A stretch of 64,000 nt of DNA. Origin: Pseudolabrys sp035718275 (GTDB lineage: Bacteria > Pseudomonadota > Alphaproteobacteria > Rhizobiales > Xanthobacteraceae). Of this stretch, positions 1 to 8,624 are shown in pieces. The position numbers and the translations under genes are program-made. The notes beneath the pieces are model-generated. The model had not been told where the DNA came from, did no database searches, and saw only the letters and a list, made by a program, of their open reading frames with translations. The DNA lies in NCBI GenBank assembly GCA_035718275.1, contig DASTHI010000008.1:1-64000 (forward strand), given 5' to 3'. Every line of letters starts with the position of its first letter. The stretch's first letter is position 1.

Positions 1-3
1 TGC

Positions 4-1053
4 GTGGATCCGGCCTTTTGGCGCGGCAAACGGGTTTTGCTGACCGGCCATACCGGTTTCAAAGGCTCATGGATGAGTCTTTGGCTTGCTGCCATGGGGT
101 CACAAGTCAGCGGACTTGCGCTCGCCCCGGATACAGACCCGAACATGTTTTCAGTTGTCCGCGCGGGAGAGGGGATTGAAAGCACAATCTGCGATCTTCG
201 TGACGCGAAAGGCGTGTGTGCAGCCGTCGCGAGAGTTCAGCCCGAAATCGTCATCCACATGGCCGCACAGCCGCTGGTGCGTCGCTCCGTTGTAGCCCCA
301 TCCGCGACATTCGCGACGAACGTGACGGGTACAGTCAATCTCCTCGAAGCCTTGCGAAAAAGCGAGCGCCTTCGCGTCATCCTCGCTGTCACCACGGACA
401 AAGTGTACGACAATAATGGTACCCGCCACATTTTTGTCGAGACCGACCCGCTTGGCGGTCATGATCCGTACTCAGCCTCGAAAGCCGCCGCCGAGATCGT
501 GGTCCAGAGTTTTGCGCGCACCTACTTCGAGTCGGCTGGAGTGACTGTTGCGACTGCTCGCGGGGGCAATGTTGTGGGTGGAGGCGACTTTTCGGACGAC
601 CGTATCGTTCCAGACATCTGGCGAGCGACGAAGAAAGGTCAACCGATCAAACTTCGATATCCGCATGCTATTCGGCCCTGGCAGCACGTGCTGGACTGCC
701 TTTCGGGCTATCTGTGCTTTGTGCAAGCACTTGCCGAGCGCCGCGTGACAGCGCCTGCACTGAACTTCGGTCCCGACCTGAACGAACGAATTACGGTGGC
801 CGACTTGACGACGAGCATGCAGGTTGCGCTCGGCGCTCCGACAGGCTGGGAATACGACAGCGATGCAAAGCCCGCCGAGATGGAAGAACTTCAATTGGAC
901 TGCCGTGCGGCACGGGAGCTGCTCGGCTGGAGCAGCAAGCTTCCGATCCCGCGTGCGCTGCGCGCTACCGCAGAGTGGTATCGTGCGTTCGAGCGCAATG
1001 AGGATATGCGCGCGGTTTCGATCCGCGCTATCGAGGAGTATCAACGGTTATGA
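4..1053 (+). CDS. rfbG: CDP-glucose 4,6-dehydratase
   Basis: Converts CDP-glucose to CDP-4-keto-6-deoxyglucose, the entry step to CDP-linked deoxy sugars of LPS or capsule. The 349-residue protein is an extended short-chain dehydrogenase: the N-terminal NAD-binding motif appears as GHTGFKGSW, typical of RfbG rather than RmlB, and the catalytic YxxxK appears as YSASK. It starts at a GTG three bases from the window edge; MDPAFWRGKRVLLTG matches the usual RfbG N-terminus, so it is probably complete. It overlaps the next gene by ATGA. The partner cytidylyltransferase (rfbF) would be expected just upstream, outside the window. Confidence 0.93.
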   Translation: MDPAFWRGKRVLLTGHTGFKGSWMSLWLAAMGSQVSGLALAPDTDPNMFSVVRAGEGIESTICDLRDAKGVCAAVARVQPEIVIHMAAQPLVRRSVVAPSATFATNVTGTVNLLEALRKSERLRVILAVTTDKVYDNNGTRHIFVETDPLGGHDPYSASKAAAEIVVQSFARTYFESAGVTVATARGGNVVGGGDFSDDRIVPDIWRATKKGQPIKLRYPHAIRPWQHVLDCLSGYLCFVQALAERRVTAPALNFGPDLNERITVADLTTSMQVALGAPTGWEYDSDAKPAEMEELQLDCRAARELLGWSSKLPIPRALRATAEWYRAFERNEDMRAVSIRAIEEYQRL

Positions 1054-2297
1054 TCGTCAGAAGCTCGGATAATGCGATACCGCATTGCCGTTTTTGTGGA
1101 GCGGCCCTGGAGCATGTATTTGCGGATTTGGGCGCAACGCCTCTTGCAAATCGCAACTTGCAACCCAACGAACAAGACTCCGAACGCGTTTATCCGCTCA
1201 TTGCGCGAATTTGTAGTTCTTGCCTTCTTGTGCAGGTCGATGACTCGGTGCCGCCTGGTGAAATATTCAGCGACTATGATTATTTTTCCTCTTACTCCTC
1301 AACGTGGGTCGAACACGGTCGGCGCTACAGTGAGGCTATGATCGCGCGATTTGGGCTAGGTTCACATTCACTGGTGGTGGAGGTCGGCTCGAATGACGGA
1401 TGTCTGCTGAAGCATTTCAAGGGTTCTGGAATAGAGGTGCGAGGTATTGACCCCGCAGCTAATGTTGCGGCGCAGGCGATCGTCGAAGGTATCCCTACCG
1501 AAATCGCTTTTTTCGGCGTTCGGACCGCGCTCGACATGACGAGCCGTGGCCTTGCCGCCGATTTGATCGCCGCGAATAACGTGCTGGCGCATGTGCCCGA
1601 TATCAATGACTTTGTCCGGGGTTTTGCAGTGCTATTGAAGCCTGATGGTGTGGTTACCTTCGAGTTTCCGCACGTGCTGCAGCTAATCGACGGTCTCCAG
1701 TTCGACACTATTTATCACGAGCATTTCTTCTATCTTTCCCTCTTTGCAGTGGAGCGTATTCTTGCTGCTGCAGGCCTCCGAGTGTTCGACGTTGAAGAAC
1801 TGCCGACGCATGGCGGGTCTCTCCGTCTGTACGTGTGCCATAAGAGTGCGTCGCACGAAGAAAGTGCTCGTGTCGGAAAATTGCGTGCAGCTGAAAAACA
1901 TCGAGGTCTCCACACGGTCCAAGGTTATCTGGGCTTTGCTGGCCGAATCGAAGAAGTGAAAAAATCGTTTTTGACCTTTCTTGAGGGGGCGAGGCGTGAG
2001 GGCAAACGAGTCGCTGCCTACGGCGCGGCCGCGAAGGGCAATACATTTCTCAACTACTGCGGCGTCAACAACGCCGACATAGTGGCCGTGTATGATCGCA
2101 ACCTGACAAAGCAAGGGAAGCTCACGCCAGGCAGCCACATTCAGATCAAGGCGCCTGACTCAGTCCAGACCGACCGGCCTGATTTCCTCGTTATCTTGCC
2201 TTGGAATCTCGTCGATGAGATACGCTCGTCCATGCGTATCATCGAAAGTTGGGGTGGCAAGTTTGTTGTTGCTGTCCCTGCTACGCGGCAACTCTAA
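1050..2297 (+). CDS. SAM-dependent sugar C-methyltransferase (NovU/TylCIII-like)
   Basis: The 415-residue protein has the three-part layout of sugar 3-C-methyltransferases. An N-terminal zinc-binding segment (CRFCG near residue 15 and a second CxxC, CSSC, near 55) is followed by a Rossmann methyltransferase domain with motif I EVGSNDGCLLKHF and by a C-terminal domain containing AAYGAAAKGNTFLNYCG. Such enzymes methylate C3 of 4-keto-6-deoxy sugars. The ATGA overlap with rfbG and the 3,5-epimerase gene downstream suggest that the substrate is the CDP-4-keto-6-deoxyhexose made by RfbG. The exact substrate is inferred. Confidence 0.85.
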   Translation: MIVRSSDNAIPHCRFCGAALEHVFADLGATPLANRNLQPNEQDSERVYPLIARICSSCLLVQVDDSVPPGEIFSDYDYFSSYSSTWVEHGRRYSEAMIARFGLGSHSLVVEVGSNDGCLLKHFKGSGIEVRGIDPAANVAAQAIVEGIPTEIAFFGVRTALDMTSRGLAADLIAANNVLAHVPDINDFVRGFAVLLKPDGVVTFEFPHVLQLIDGLQFDTIYHEHFFYLSLFAVERILAAAGLRVFDVEELPTHGGSLRLYVCHKSASHEESARVGKLRAAEKHRGLHTVQGYLGFAGRIEEVKKSFLTFLEGARREGKRVAAYGAAAKGNTFLNYCGVNNADIVAVYDRNLTKQGKLTPGSHIQIKAPDSVQTDRPDFLVILPWNLVDEIRSSMRIIESWGGKFVVAVPATRQL

Positions 2298-2302
2298 GTC
2301 TC

Positions 2303-2824
2303 ATGCGTTTCCAAGCCACGAAAATCTCCGGTGTGTTTATTGTAGAATCTGAGTTGATCCGCGATGAGCGTGGGTTTTTTGCCCGCCTATGCTGCCCAGT
2401 CGAGATGAAGGCGGCGGGCATCGAATTCGAGCCCAAACAGACCAGCATCTCGCATAACAGCAAACATGGCACGTTGCGGGGTTTGCACTACTGCACCGTT
2501 CCAGAGGCCAAGCTTGTGCGCTGCGTGCGTGGTCGAGTCTTTGACGTGGCTGTTGATCTACGCCCGAACAGCCCCTCTCACCGCCAGTGGGTGGGGACAG
2601 AGCTCGACCCCGAGCGCGCGAATGCCATGTATATACCCTCCGGTGTAGCGCATGGTTTTCTCACTCTTGAGCCCGACAGCGAGGTCCTCTATCAAATCGA
2701 TCGGATCTATGTTCCAGGGTTCGATGCGGGGGTACGCTGGAACGATCCTGCATTTGCGATCGACTGGCCGGCGCAGCCGATCGTGATTCATCCCCGTGAC
2801 GAGGCATATCCTCTGCTCGAATGA
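2303..2824 (+). CDS. rfbC: dTDP-4-dehydrorhamnose 3,5-epimerase family protein
   Basis: A cupin-fold RmlC-type epimerase of 173 residues, close to the family norm of about 180. Visible hallmarks are GTLRGLHYC (catalytic His of the family), the PSGVAHGF segment, and the N-terminal RDERGFFAR. The ATG at 2303 is chosen because it begins the conserved MRFQATKISGVF start; an in-frame ATG at 2249 lies inside the preceding gene. It sits 5 bases after the C-methyltransferase, so both probably act on the same CDP-4-keto-6-deoxy intermediate instead of dTDP-rhamnose; no rmlA, rmlB or rmlD is in the window. Confidence 0.88.
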   Translation: MRFQATKISGVFIVESELIRDERGFFARLCCPVEMKAAGIEFEPKQTSISHNSKHGTLRGLHYCTVPEAKLVRCVRGRVFDVAVDLRPNSPSHRQWVGTELDPERANAMYIPSGVAHGFLTLEPDSEVLYQIDRIYVPGFDAGVRWNDPAFAIDWPAQPIVIHPRDEAYPLLE

Positions 2825-2964
2825 GAATACTCGAATGCGAATTCGCAATCTGCCTGTTCCTTACAGGCGGGCAATGCATCGTCGGGCCCATGTCGGCGCA
2901 CATGCCGTGCAGAGAACAAGCCAATAACTGACATTTTCATCTTTTTTGATCACAAGGGGTAGTC

Positions 2965-4248
2965 GTGCGGCACAACCGCAAAATCGCCGTCATCGGACTA
3001 GGCTATGTCGGCCTGCCGGTCGCCGTCGCTTTTGCGCGATCAGGCGCGCCGGTGATCGGCTTCGATATTGACGGCAAACGCGTCCAGGAGCTGCGCTCGG
3101 GCTGCGATCGCACGCTGGAGGTTTCGGCCGCAGACCTGAAGCAGGCGAGTCTTGCTTTCGAGCACGAGTCCTCGCGCCTCGCGCAAGCGGATTTTTACAT
3201 TGTGACGGTACCCACGCCAATCGACGGCGCGCGCCGCCCGGATCTCGGCGCCATTCTTTCAGCCTCCGAAACCGTCGGCAGAGTGCTCAAGCGCGGCGAT
3301 ATCGTCGTCTATGAGTCCACCGTTTATCCCGGGGCGATCGAGGAGGACTGTCTTCCGGTGCTGGAGAAACAGTCAGGCCTTGCCGGCGGACGCGATTTCA
3401 CGGTCGGCTATTCGCCCGAGCGAATCAACCCCGGTGATAGGGAGCACCGCTTCGAGTCGATCACCAAGGTGGTCTCGGCGCAGGATGCGCGCACGCTCGA
3501 TATTGTCGCCGACGTCTACGGCTCCGTGGTGAAGGCAGGCATCCATCGCGCGCCCTCGATCAAGGTCGCGGAAGCGGCCAAGGTGATCGAGAACACCCAG
3601 CGCGATCTCAACATCGCCTTCATGAACGAGCTCTCCGCGATCTTCCATCACCTCGGCATCGATACTGGCGACGTGCTTGCCGCTGCGTCGACAAAGTGGA
3701 ATTTCCTGAATTTCCAGCCGGGTCTCGTCGGCGGCCACTGCATCGGAGTCGATCCCTATTACTTGACCTTTCGGGCGGAAAAGTCCGGCTACCACCCGGA
3801 GATCATCCTGGCCGGGCGCCGCATCAACGACGGCATGGGCGAGAGGATCGCACGCGAATGCATGCGCGCGCTGCTGCAACGCGGCCGCGCGCATCCGACC
3901 GTGACCATCCTCGGTATGACATTCAAGGAGAACGTGCCGGACATCCGCAATTCCAAGGTAATCGATATTGCGCGTGAGCTCGGCCGGGTCGGGGTCGGCG
4001 TGCAGATCACCGATCCGCTCGCATCTGCCGAGGAGACGGCGCATGAATACGGCATCAAGCTCACCCCGCCCGAGTCGCTGCGGCCGACCGATGCGGTCAT
4101 CCTTGCGGTTGCGCACAGAGAATATGTGGCCGGTGGCTGGCCGATGATCACGCGGCTGCTCAAGGACGGGCAGGGGATCGTCCTCGACGTGAAGGCAAAG
4201 CTCGACCGCGCGAAAAAGCCGGAGGGAGTCGACTTGTGGCGGCTGTAG
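2965..4248 (+). CDS. tviB: UDP-N-acetyl-hexosamine 6-dehydrogenase, TviB/WbpA type
   Basis: A nucleotide-sugar dehydrogenase of 427 residues oxidising C6 of UDP-GlcNAc (or UDP-GalNAc) to the uronic acid with two NAD+. Visible are the Rossmann motif GLGYVGLPVA, the catalytic-cysteine motif GGHCIGVDPYYL, YSPERINPGD, and KVAEAAKVIENTQRDLN, which together match TviB/WbpO more than UDP-glucose dehydrogenase. It has a GTG start with an AAGGGG ribosome site about 6 bases upstream. It opens a set that continues with an epimerase, a WbpB-like dehydrogenase and a WbpE-like aminotransferase, so its product probably feeds a diamino-uronic acid pathway. Confidence 0.92.
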   Translation: MRHNRKIAVIGLGYVGLPVAVAFARSGAPVIGFDIDGKRVQELRSGCDRTLEVSAADLKQASLAFEHESSRLAQADFYIVTVPTPIDGARRPDLGAILSASETVGRVLKRGDIVVYESTVYPGAIEEDCLPVLEKQSGLAGGRDFTVGYSPERINPGDREHRFESITKVVSAQDARTLDIVADVYGSVVKAGIHRAPSIKVAEAAKVIENTQRDLNIAFMNELSAIFHHLGIDTGDVLAAASTKWNFLNFQPGLVGGHCIGVDPYYLTFRAEKSGYHPEIILAGRRINDGMGERIARECMRALLQRGRAHPTVTILGMTFKENVPDIRNSKVIDIARELGRVGVGVQITDPLASAEETAHEYGIKLTPPESLRPTDAVILAVAHREYVAGGWPMITRLLKDGQGIVLDVKAKLDRAKKPEGVDLWRL

Positions 4249-4399
4249 CAGGTATTGCGATCAAACCGACTTGTTCGTTCTTACCCGTACCCTGGCGGGC
4301 CGAGTGCCGGACGGGTGCGCCAATGACCGGAAGGACAGATGATTCAATCGAGAAGAATTCCATCCCCGGTGATCAGGATTACAGTCGCGGGTAAAACCA

Positions 4400-5416
4400 T
4401 TGACTGAGGGTCCCGTTCTCGTCACCGGCGCAGCCGGCTTCATCGGCTTTCACGTCGCGCAAAGGCTGCTGCGCGACGGGCGCGATGTCGTCGCACTCGA
4501 CAACATGAACGCCTACTATGATCCGTCGTTGAAGGAAGCCCGCCGCGCGGAGCTCGCGAAGTCCAACCGGTTGCGTTTCGTCAAGCTCGATCTTGCCGAC
4601 CGCGACGGAATGGCCGCGCTATTCAAGGAATACTGCTTTCCCTATGTCGTGCACCTTGGCGCGCAGGCCGGCGTCCGTCATTCGCTGGTAGATCCTTTCG
4701 CCTATGTTGGCGCGAATCTCACGGGCTTCGCCACTGTCCTCGAGGGTTGCCGTCACCATGGCTGCCGGCATCTGCTTTACGCGTCTTCCTCATCCGTGTA
4801 CGGGGCGAATACCAAAATGCCTTTTTCCGTGCACGAAAACGTCGACCATCCGCTCAGCCTTTATGGAGCCTCGAAAAAGGCGAACGAGCTGATGGCGCAT
4901 GCCTATGCGCATCTCTTTCAGCTCCCGACAACCGGGCTGCGCTTTTTCACGGTCTACGGCCCATGGGGCCGTCCCGACATGGCTATGTGGATTTTTACGA
5001 AAGCCATCCTCGCCGGCGAGCCGATCAAACTTTTCAACAACGGTCATATGCGCCGCGACTTCACCTATGTCGACGATGTCGTCGAATCGATCGTGCGGCT
5101 CATCGATCGGCCCGCTGGCGCAGATCCGAATTTCTCCAGCAACTCGCCCGATCCAGCGACCAGCAGCGCGCCCTGGCGCATCTACAATATCGGCAACAAC
5201 CAGCCAGTCGAGCTGCTCGAGGTCGTGCGCCTGATGGAAGCAGCCATCGGCAAGAAGGCAAAACGCGAGCTCCTGCCCATGCAACCGGGCGACGTGCCGG
5301 CCACCTACGCGGATGTCGATGAGCTGATGCGTGATGCGGGCTTTCGGCCATCCACGCCGCTCTCAGAAGGCATCGCGCGCTTCGTCGCATGGTACCGCGC
5401 ATATCATCGCCTGTGA
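4400..5416 (+). CDS. lpsL: UDP-glucuronate 4-epimerase (LpsL/Cap1J family)
   Basis: An extended short-chain dehydrogenase/epimerase of 338 residues. It shows the NAD motif TGAAGFIGFHVA, the family-specific NMNAYYDPSLK segment near residue 35, the catalytic YGASKKANE, and the C-terminal QPGDVPATYAD typical of uronic-acid 4-epimerases. It interconverts UDP-GlcA and UDP-GalA, used in rhizobial LPS and capsules. A UTG-type start (TTG) at 4400 is the first start that keeps the conserved N-terminus. An alternative substrate is the UDP-GlcNAcA made by the upstream TviB-like enzyme, as TviC uses; sequence alone does not decide. Confidence 0.87.
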   Translation: MTEGPVLVTGAAGFIGFHVAQRLLRDGRDVVALDNMNAYYDPSLKEARRAELAKSNRLRFVKLDLADRDGMAALFKEYCFPYVVHLGAQAGVRHSLVDPFAYVGANLTGFATVLEGCRHHGCRHLLYASSSSVYGANTKMPFSVHENVDHPLSLYGASKKANELMAHAYAHLFQLPTTGLRFFTVYGPWGRPDMAMWIFTKAILAGEPIKLFNNGHMRRDFTYVDDVVESIVRLIDRPAGADPNFSSNSPDPATSSAPWRIYNIGNNQPVELLEVVRLMEAAIGKKAKRELLPMQPGDVPATYADVDELMRDAGFRPSTPLSEGIARFVAWYRAYHRL

Positions 5417-5454
5417 CCATCGCCACGCCTTGGATTGATGCGTGCTATCACCTT

Positions 5455-5472
5455 ATAGTGAGGATAGTGAGG
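5455..5472 (+). repeat. tandem 9-bp repeat (ATAGTGAGG x2)
   Basis: Two adjacent perfect copies of ATAGTGAGG lie between the epimerase gene and the transaldolase-like gene, 36 bases before the latter's ATG. They could be a binding site or a chance slip repeat; nothing else supports a role. Confidence 0.4.
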
Positions 5473-5507
5473 TTAGCGGGCGTGTGCCCGTTCAGGACCA
5501 GGACACC

Positions 5508-6260
5508 ATGTCGGCACCCACGCTCACCCAGTTAAAAGTCAAGCTGTTCACCGACGGGGCCGACAAGGCGCAGATCGTCGAAATGGCGAAGCAGCCCTGG
5601 ATCGCCGGCTTCACCACCAATCCATCCCTGCTCAAGAAGGCAGGCGTGAGCGATTACGCGGCTTATGCGCGTGAGCTCGTGGCCGCGGTTCCGGACCGGC
5701 ACATTTCCTTCGAGGTGTTCTCCGACGATCTGGCGGAAATGGTGACGCAGGCGCGCGTGATCGCCTCCTGGGGCAAAAACGTCTATGTGAAGCTGCCGGT
5801 CACGAACACGCGCGGCGAGCCGCTCTTTGATGTCGTGCGAACACTCTCGCGCGAAGGCGTGAGCATCAACATGACCGCGATCTTCACCGGCGAGCAGGTT
5901 GCCCGAGCGATCGAGGCGCTTGACGGAGGCGCGCCGGCCTGCGTGTCGGTCTTTGCCGGGCGGCTTGCCGATTTCGGGCTTGATTATCGACCGGTCATGC
6001 AGGATGCCATTGCGCGCGCGCGCAAGACCCGCAATGTCGAGATCATCTGGGCCTCGACGCGCGAGGTGTTCAACGTGGTCGAGGCGGATGTGATGGGCTG
6101 CCACATCATCACCGCACCGGCAGACGTGCTGAAAAAGCTTCCGTCTCTCGGAACCAAAACCGCGGCCGAGCTCTCGCTGTCGGCGGTCAAATCCTTCCGC
6201 GAGGACGCCGTCGCGGCGGGCTTGCGTCTTCCGGTGCCAGCCTCGCGCGCCGCCGAGTAA
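5508..6260 (+). CDS. transaldolase-like (fructose-6-phosphate aldolase family) protein
   Basis: A 250-residue TIM-barrel aldolase. The Schiff-base lysine lies in NVYVKLPVTN, the opening strand is KLFTDGADK, and FTTNPSLLKK is the usual transaldolase signature. It is longer than the small fructose-6-phosphate aldolases (about 220) and shorter than classical transaldolases (about 320). The ATG at 5508 is preferred; an in-frame GTG at 5442 would add 22 residues unlike the family. Its place among sugar-nucleotide genes suggests a role in making or recycling a sugar phosphate precursor, but its actual substrate is unknown. Confidence 0.8.
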   Translation: MSAPTLTQLKVKLFTDGADKAQIVEMAKQPWIAGFTTNPSLLKKAGVSDYAAYARELVAAVPDRHISFEVFSDDLAEMVTQARVIASWGKNVYVKLPVTNTRGEPLFDVVRTLSREGVSINMTAIFTGEQVARAIEALDGGAPACVSVFAGRLADFGLDYRPVMQDAIARARKTRNVEIIWASTREVFNVVEADVMGCHIITAPADVLKKLPSLGTKTAAELSLSAVKSFREDAVAAGLRLPVPASRAAE

Positions 6261-6415
6261 CCGATTTCCGCGACTAACATGTGGAATTATCCACTTGTAA
6301 TTCTTTGAATCAAATCGTGTTCGCTCTCTTTGCCGCTGCCGAGTCGCCACGGTCGAGATGCCGTGCTACGTGAGAAGCGGGGTGAATTGGCTGGGCACGG
6401 GGATACCATCAAGAC

Positions 6416-7417
6416 ATGATGCAGGCAGCGGTGGCCAGCGCTGAGCGTCCATTGCGTGTCGGTGTCGTCGGCGTCGGCATCATGGGCAGCAATCATGCGC
6501 GCGTGTTTGCCGGATTGCCCAACACCGAGCTTGTCGCAGTCGCCGACCCCGACCGCAGGCAGGCCGAATTCGTATCGCGGACACTTGGCTGCGAGTCCGT
6601 CTCCGACGTGGATGAACTGCTCGAGCGACAGGTCGATGCGATCACCATCGCTGCCCCGACGCATCTTCATCGCGACATCGCGCTGGCTGCTATCGCGCGC
6701 GGCGTCCACGTCATGGTGGAAAAGCCGATCGCATCGACGGTCGAGGAAGGCCACGAGATCATCAGGGCCGCCCGCCGTGCCGGCGTCACGCTGATGGTCG
6801 GGCATGTCGAACGGTTCAACCCTGCGGTCGAATCGATCAAGGAGGCGATCCAGGGAGAGGACATCCTCTCGATCGCCATCACGCGCGTCGGCCCGTTCCC
6901 ACCTCGCATGTCGAATGTCGGCGTCGTTATCGATCTTGCAGTCCACGACATCGATCTGATCCGCTGGTTTACCGACTCCGATATCGTTGAGGTGCAGCCG
7001 CAGCTTTCGAACGCCGTGGCCGAACGCGAGGACATCGCGCTTCTGCAGTTCCGAACAGCATCGGGCGTTCTCGCACACATCAACACGAACTGGCTGACGC
7101 CGTTCAAGGCGCGAAGCATTACTGTCGCGACGCGCGGTAAATACGTCATGGGTGACCTGCTCACGCGTCAGGTGACGGAATGCTTCGGATTCAGGCCGGA
7201 CGGCAGCTATTCGATGCGCCACCTCTCGGTCGGCTACGCCGAACCGCTCCGCTCGGAACTCCTGGCTTTCCTGCATGCCGTACGCTCCGGCGCAAGGCCG
7301 GCCGTTACGGGCGAGGAAGGCGTGGCAAGCCTTGAGATCGCGACGCGCTGCCTGTCGGGGCGCTTGGGCATGGCGGCGCCCGCACAGCGAAAGGGCCCGC
7401 GTGTGGTCGCCGGCTGA
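6416..7417 (+). CDS. Gfo/Idh/MocA family oxidoreductase (WbpB-like)
   Basis: A 333-residue NAD(P)-dependent sugar dehydrogenase. The nucleotide-binding motif GVVGVGIMGSNHAR is followed by the family signature VMVEKPIAST and a C-terminal catalytic half with DLAVHDIDLIRWF. Followed at 21 bases by a WbpE-like aminotransferase and preceded nearby by the TviB-like dehydrogenase, it fits oxidation of UDP-GlcNAcA at C3 (WbpB/WlbA reaction). A second paralogue lies at 40850. Substrate is inferred from context. Confidence 0.82.
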   Translation: MMQAAVASAERPLRVGVVGVGIMGSNHARVFAGLPNTELVAVADPDRRQAEFVSRTLGCESVSDVDELLERQVDAITIAAPTHLHRDIALAAIARGVHVMVEKPIASTVEEGHEIIRAARRAGVTLMVGHVERFNPAVESIKEAIQGEDILSIAITRVGPFPPRMSNVGVVIDLAVHDIDLIRWFTDSDIVEVQPQLSNAVAEREDIALLQFRTASGVLAHINTNWLTPFKARSITVATRGKYVMGDLLTRQVTECFGFRPDGSYSMRHLSVGYAEPLRSELLAFLHAVRSGARPAVTGEEGVASLEIATRCLSGRLGMAAPAQRKGPRVVAG

Positions 7418-7437
7418 GGCGGCCACTTCCAGCTCCG

Positions 7438-8586
7438 ATGAATTTGCGTACCACTCCGCCGCCGATCCCGTTCATTGACGTCGCCGCGCAACGCCGGCGG
7501 CTTGGGCCGGCGATCGACGCCGCTGTGGCCCGCGTGCTCGAGCATTGCCAGTTCATTCTCGGGCCCGAAGTTCGTGCCTTTGAGGAGGCGCTTGCAGAAT
7601 TCTGCGGCGTGCGGCACGTCGTGAGTTGCGCGAGTGGCACCGATGCGCTGGTCCTGGCGTTGCGAGCCATGGATATCGGGCCGGGTGACGCGGTGCTCTG
7701 TCCCTCGTTCACATTCTGCGCGACCGCGGAAGTCGCTGTGCTCGTCGGCGCGACCCCGGTCTTCATCGACATCGACGCGCAAACTTTCAATGTCGATCCG
7801 AAGGGCATCGTCGGAGGAATTGCGGCAGCGAAGGAAGCCGGATTAACACCAAAGGCAATCATTCCGGTCGACCTGTTCGGCCTGCCAGCCGATCATCGGG
7901 CAATCGGCGAGGTGGCCAGATCGGAAAGGTTGCTCGTTCTCGACGACGCCGCGCAAGGGTTCGGCGCGAGCTACGGCAATCGTCGGCTCGGCACATTTGG
8001 GAATGCGACAGGGACCAGCTTTTTCCCGGCAAAGCCGCTCGGCTGTTACGGCGATGGCGGCGCGGTGATGACTGATGACACGGGCCTCGACAAGACGTTG
8101 CGAAGCCTGCGCGTGCACGGGCAGGGCAGTGACAAGTACGACAATGTCCGCATCGGGCTCGCTTCGCGGCTCGACACAATTCAAGCGGCGATCCTCATGG
8201 AGAAGCTGAAGATCTTTCCGGAGGAGATCGAGGCCCGCAACGCCGTAGCACGCCGCTATAGCGAGGCGCTTGCCGAGGTTGCCGTTGTGCCCGCCGTACC
8301 TCCGGACTGCGTATCCGTATGGGCCCAATACACCATGCGCGTTTTTGGCGGCAGGCGAGACGCGCTGGCGGCTTCGCTTCGGGCTGAAGGCATTCCGACC
8401 GCGGTATATTATCGGCTACCTCTGCACCGACAGCAGGCTTACAGGAAATATCCGGTCGGAAAGGGAGGCGTTGCGGTCAGTGAGCGGCTCGCTTCCGAGG
8501 TCATCAGCCTGCCGATGCACGCCTATCTTGATGCGGCCACGCAGGACCGCATCATCGACGCGACCCGGCGCGCATTGAAAAGCTGA
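7438..8586 (+). CDS. DegT/DnrJ/EryC1/StrS aminotransferase (WbpE-like)
   Basis: A 382-residue PLP-dependent sugar aminotransferase. The PLP lysine lies in FFPAKPLGCYGDGGA, which is very close to the WbpE/WlbC consensus; LDDAAQGFGA supplies the PLP-binding aspartate, and SCASGTDALVLAL is the substrate/PLP phosphate region. In a WbpA-B-E pathway it would aminate the 3-keto group of UDP-GlcNAcA with glutamate as donor. The matching N-acetyltransferase is not next door; WbpD-like candidates lie at 43048 and 45981. Confidence 0.86.
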   Translation: MNLRTTPPPIPFIDVAAQRRRLGPAIDAAVARVLEHCQFILGPEVRAFEEALAEFCGVRHVVSCASGTDALVLALRAMDIGPGDAVLCPSFTFCATAEVAVLVGATPVFIDIDAQTFNVDPKGIVGGIAAAKEAGLTPKAIIPVDLFGLPADHRAIGEVARSERLLVLDDAAQGFGASYGNRRLGTFGNATGTSFFPAKPLGCYGDGGAVMTDDTGLDKTLRSLRVHGQGSDKYDNVRIGLASRLDTIQAAILMEKLKIFPEEIEARNAVARRYSEALAEVAVVPAVPPDCVSVWAQYTMRVFGGRRDALAASLRAEGIPTAVYYRLPLHRQQAYRKYPVGKGGVAVSERLASEVISLPMHAYLDAATQDRIIDATRRALKS

Positions 8587-8624
8587 TTACCCGGCATCTT
8601 GCCTGAGGGCTGCCCATTTCAACG

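Noticed and set aside
2852..2868. Small hairpin (GCCTGT/ACAGGC) after the 3,5-epimerase gene
   Set aside because: Only six pairs with no T-tract; insufficient as a terminator.
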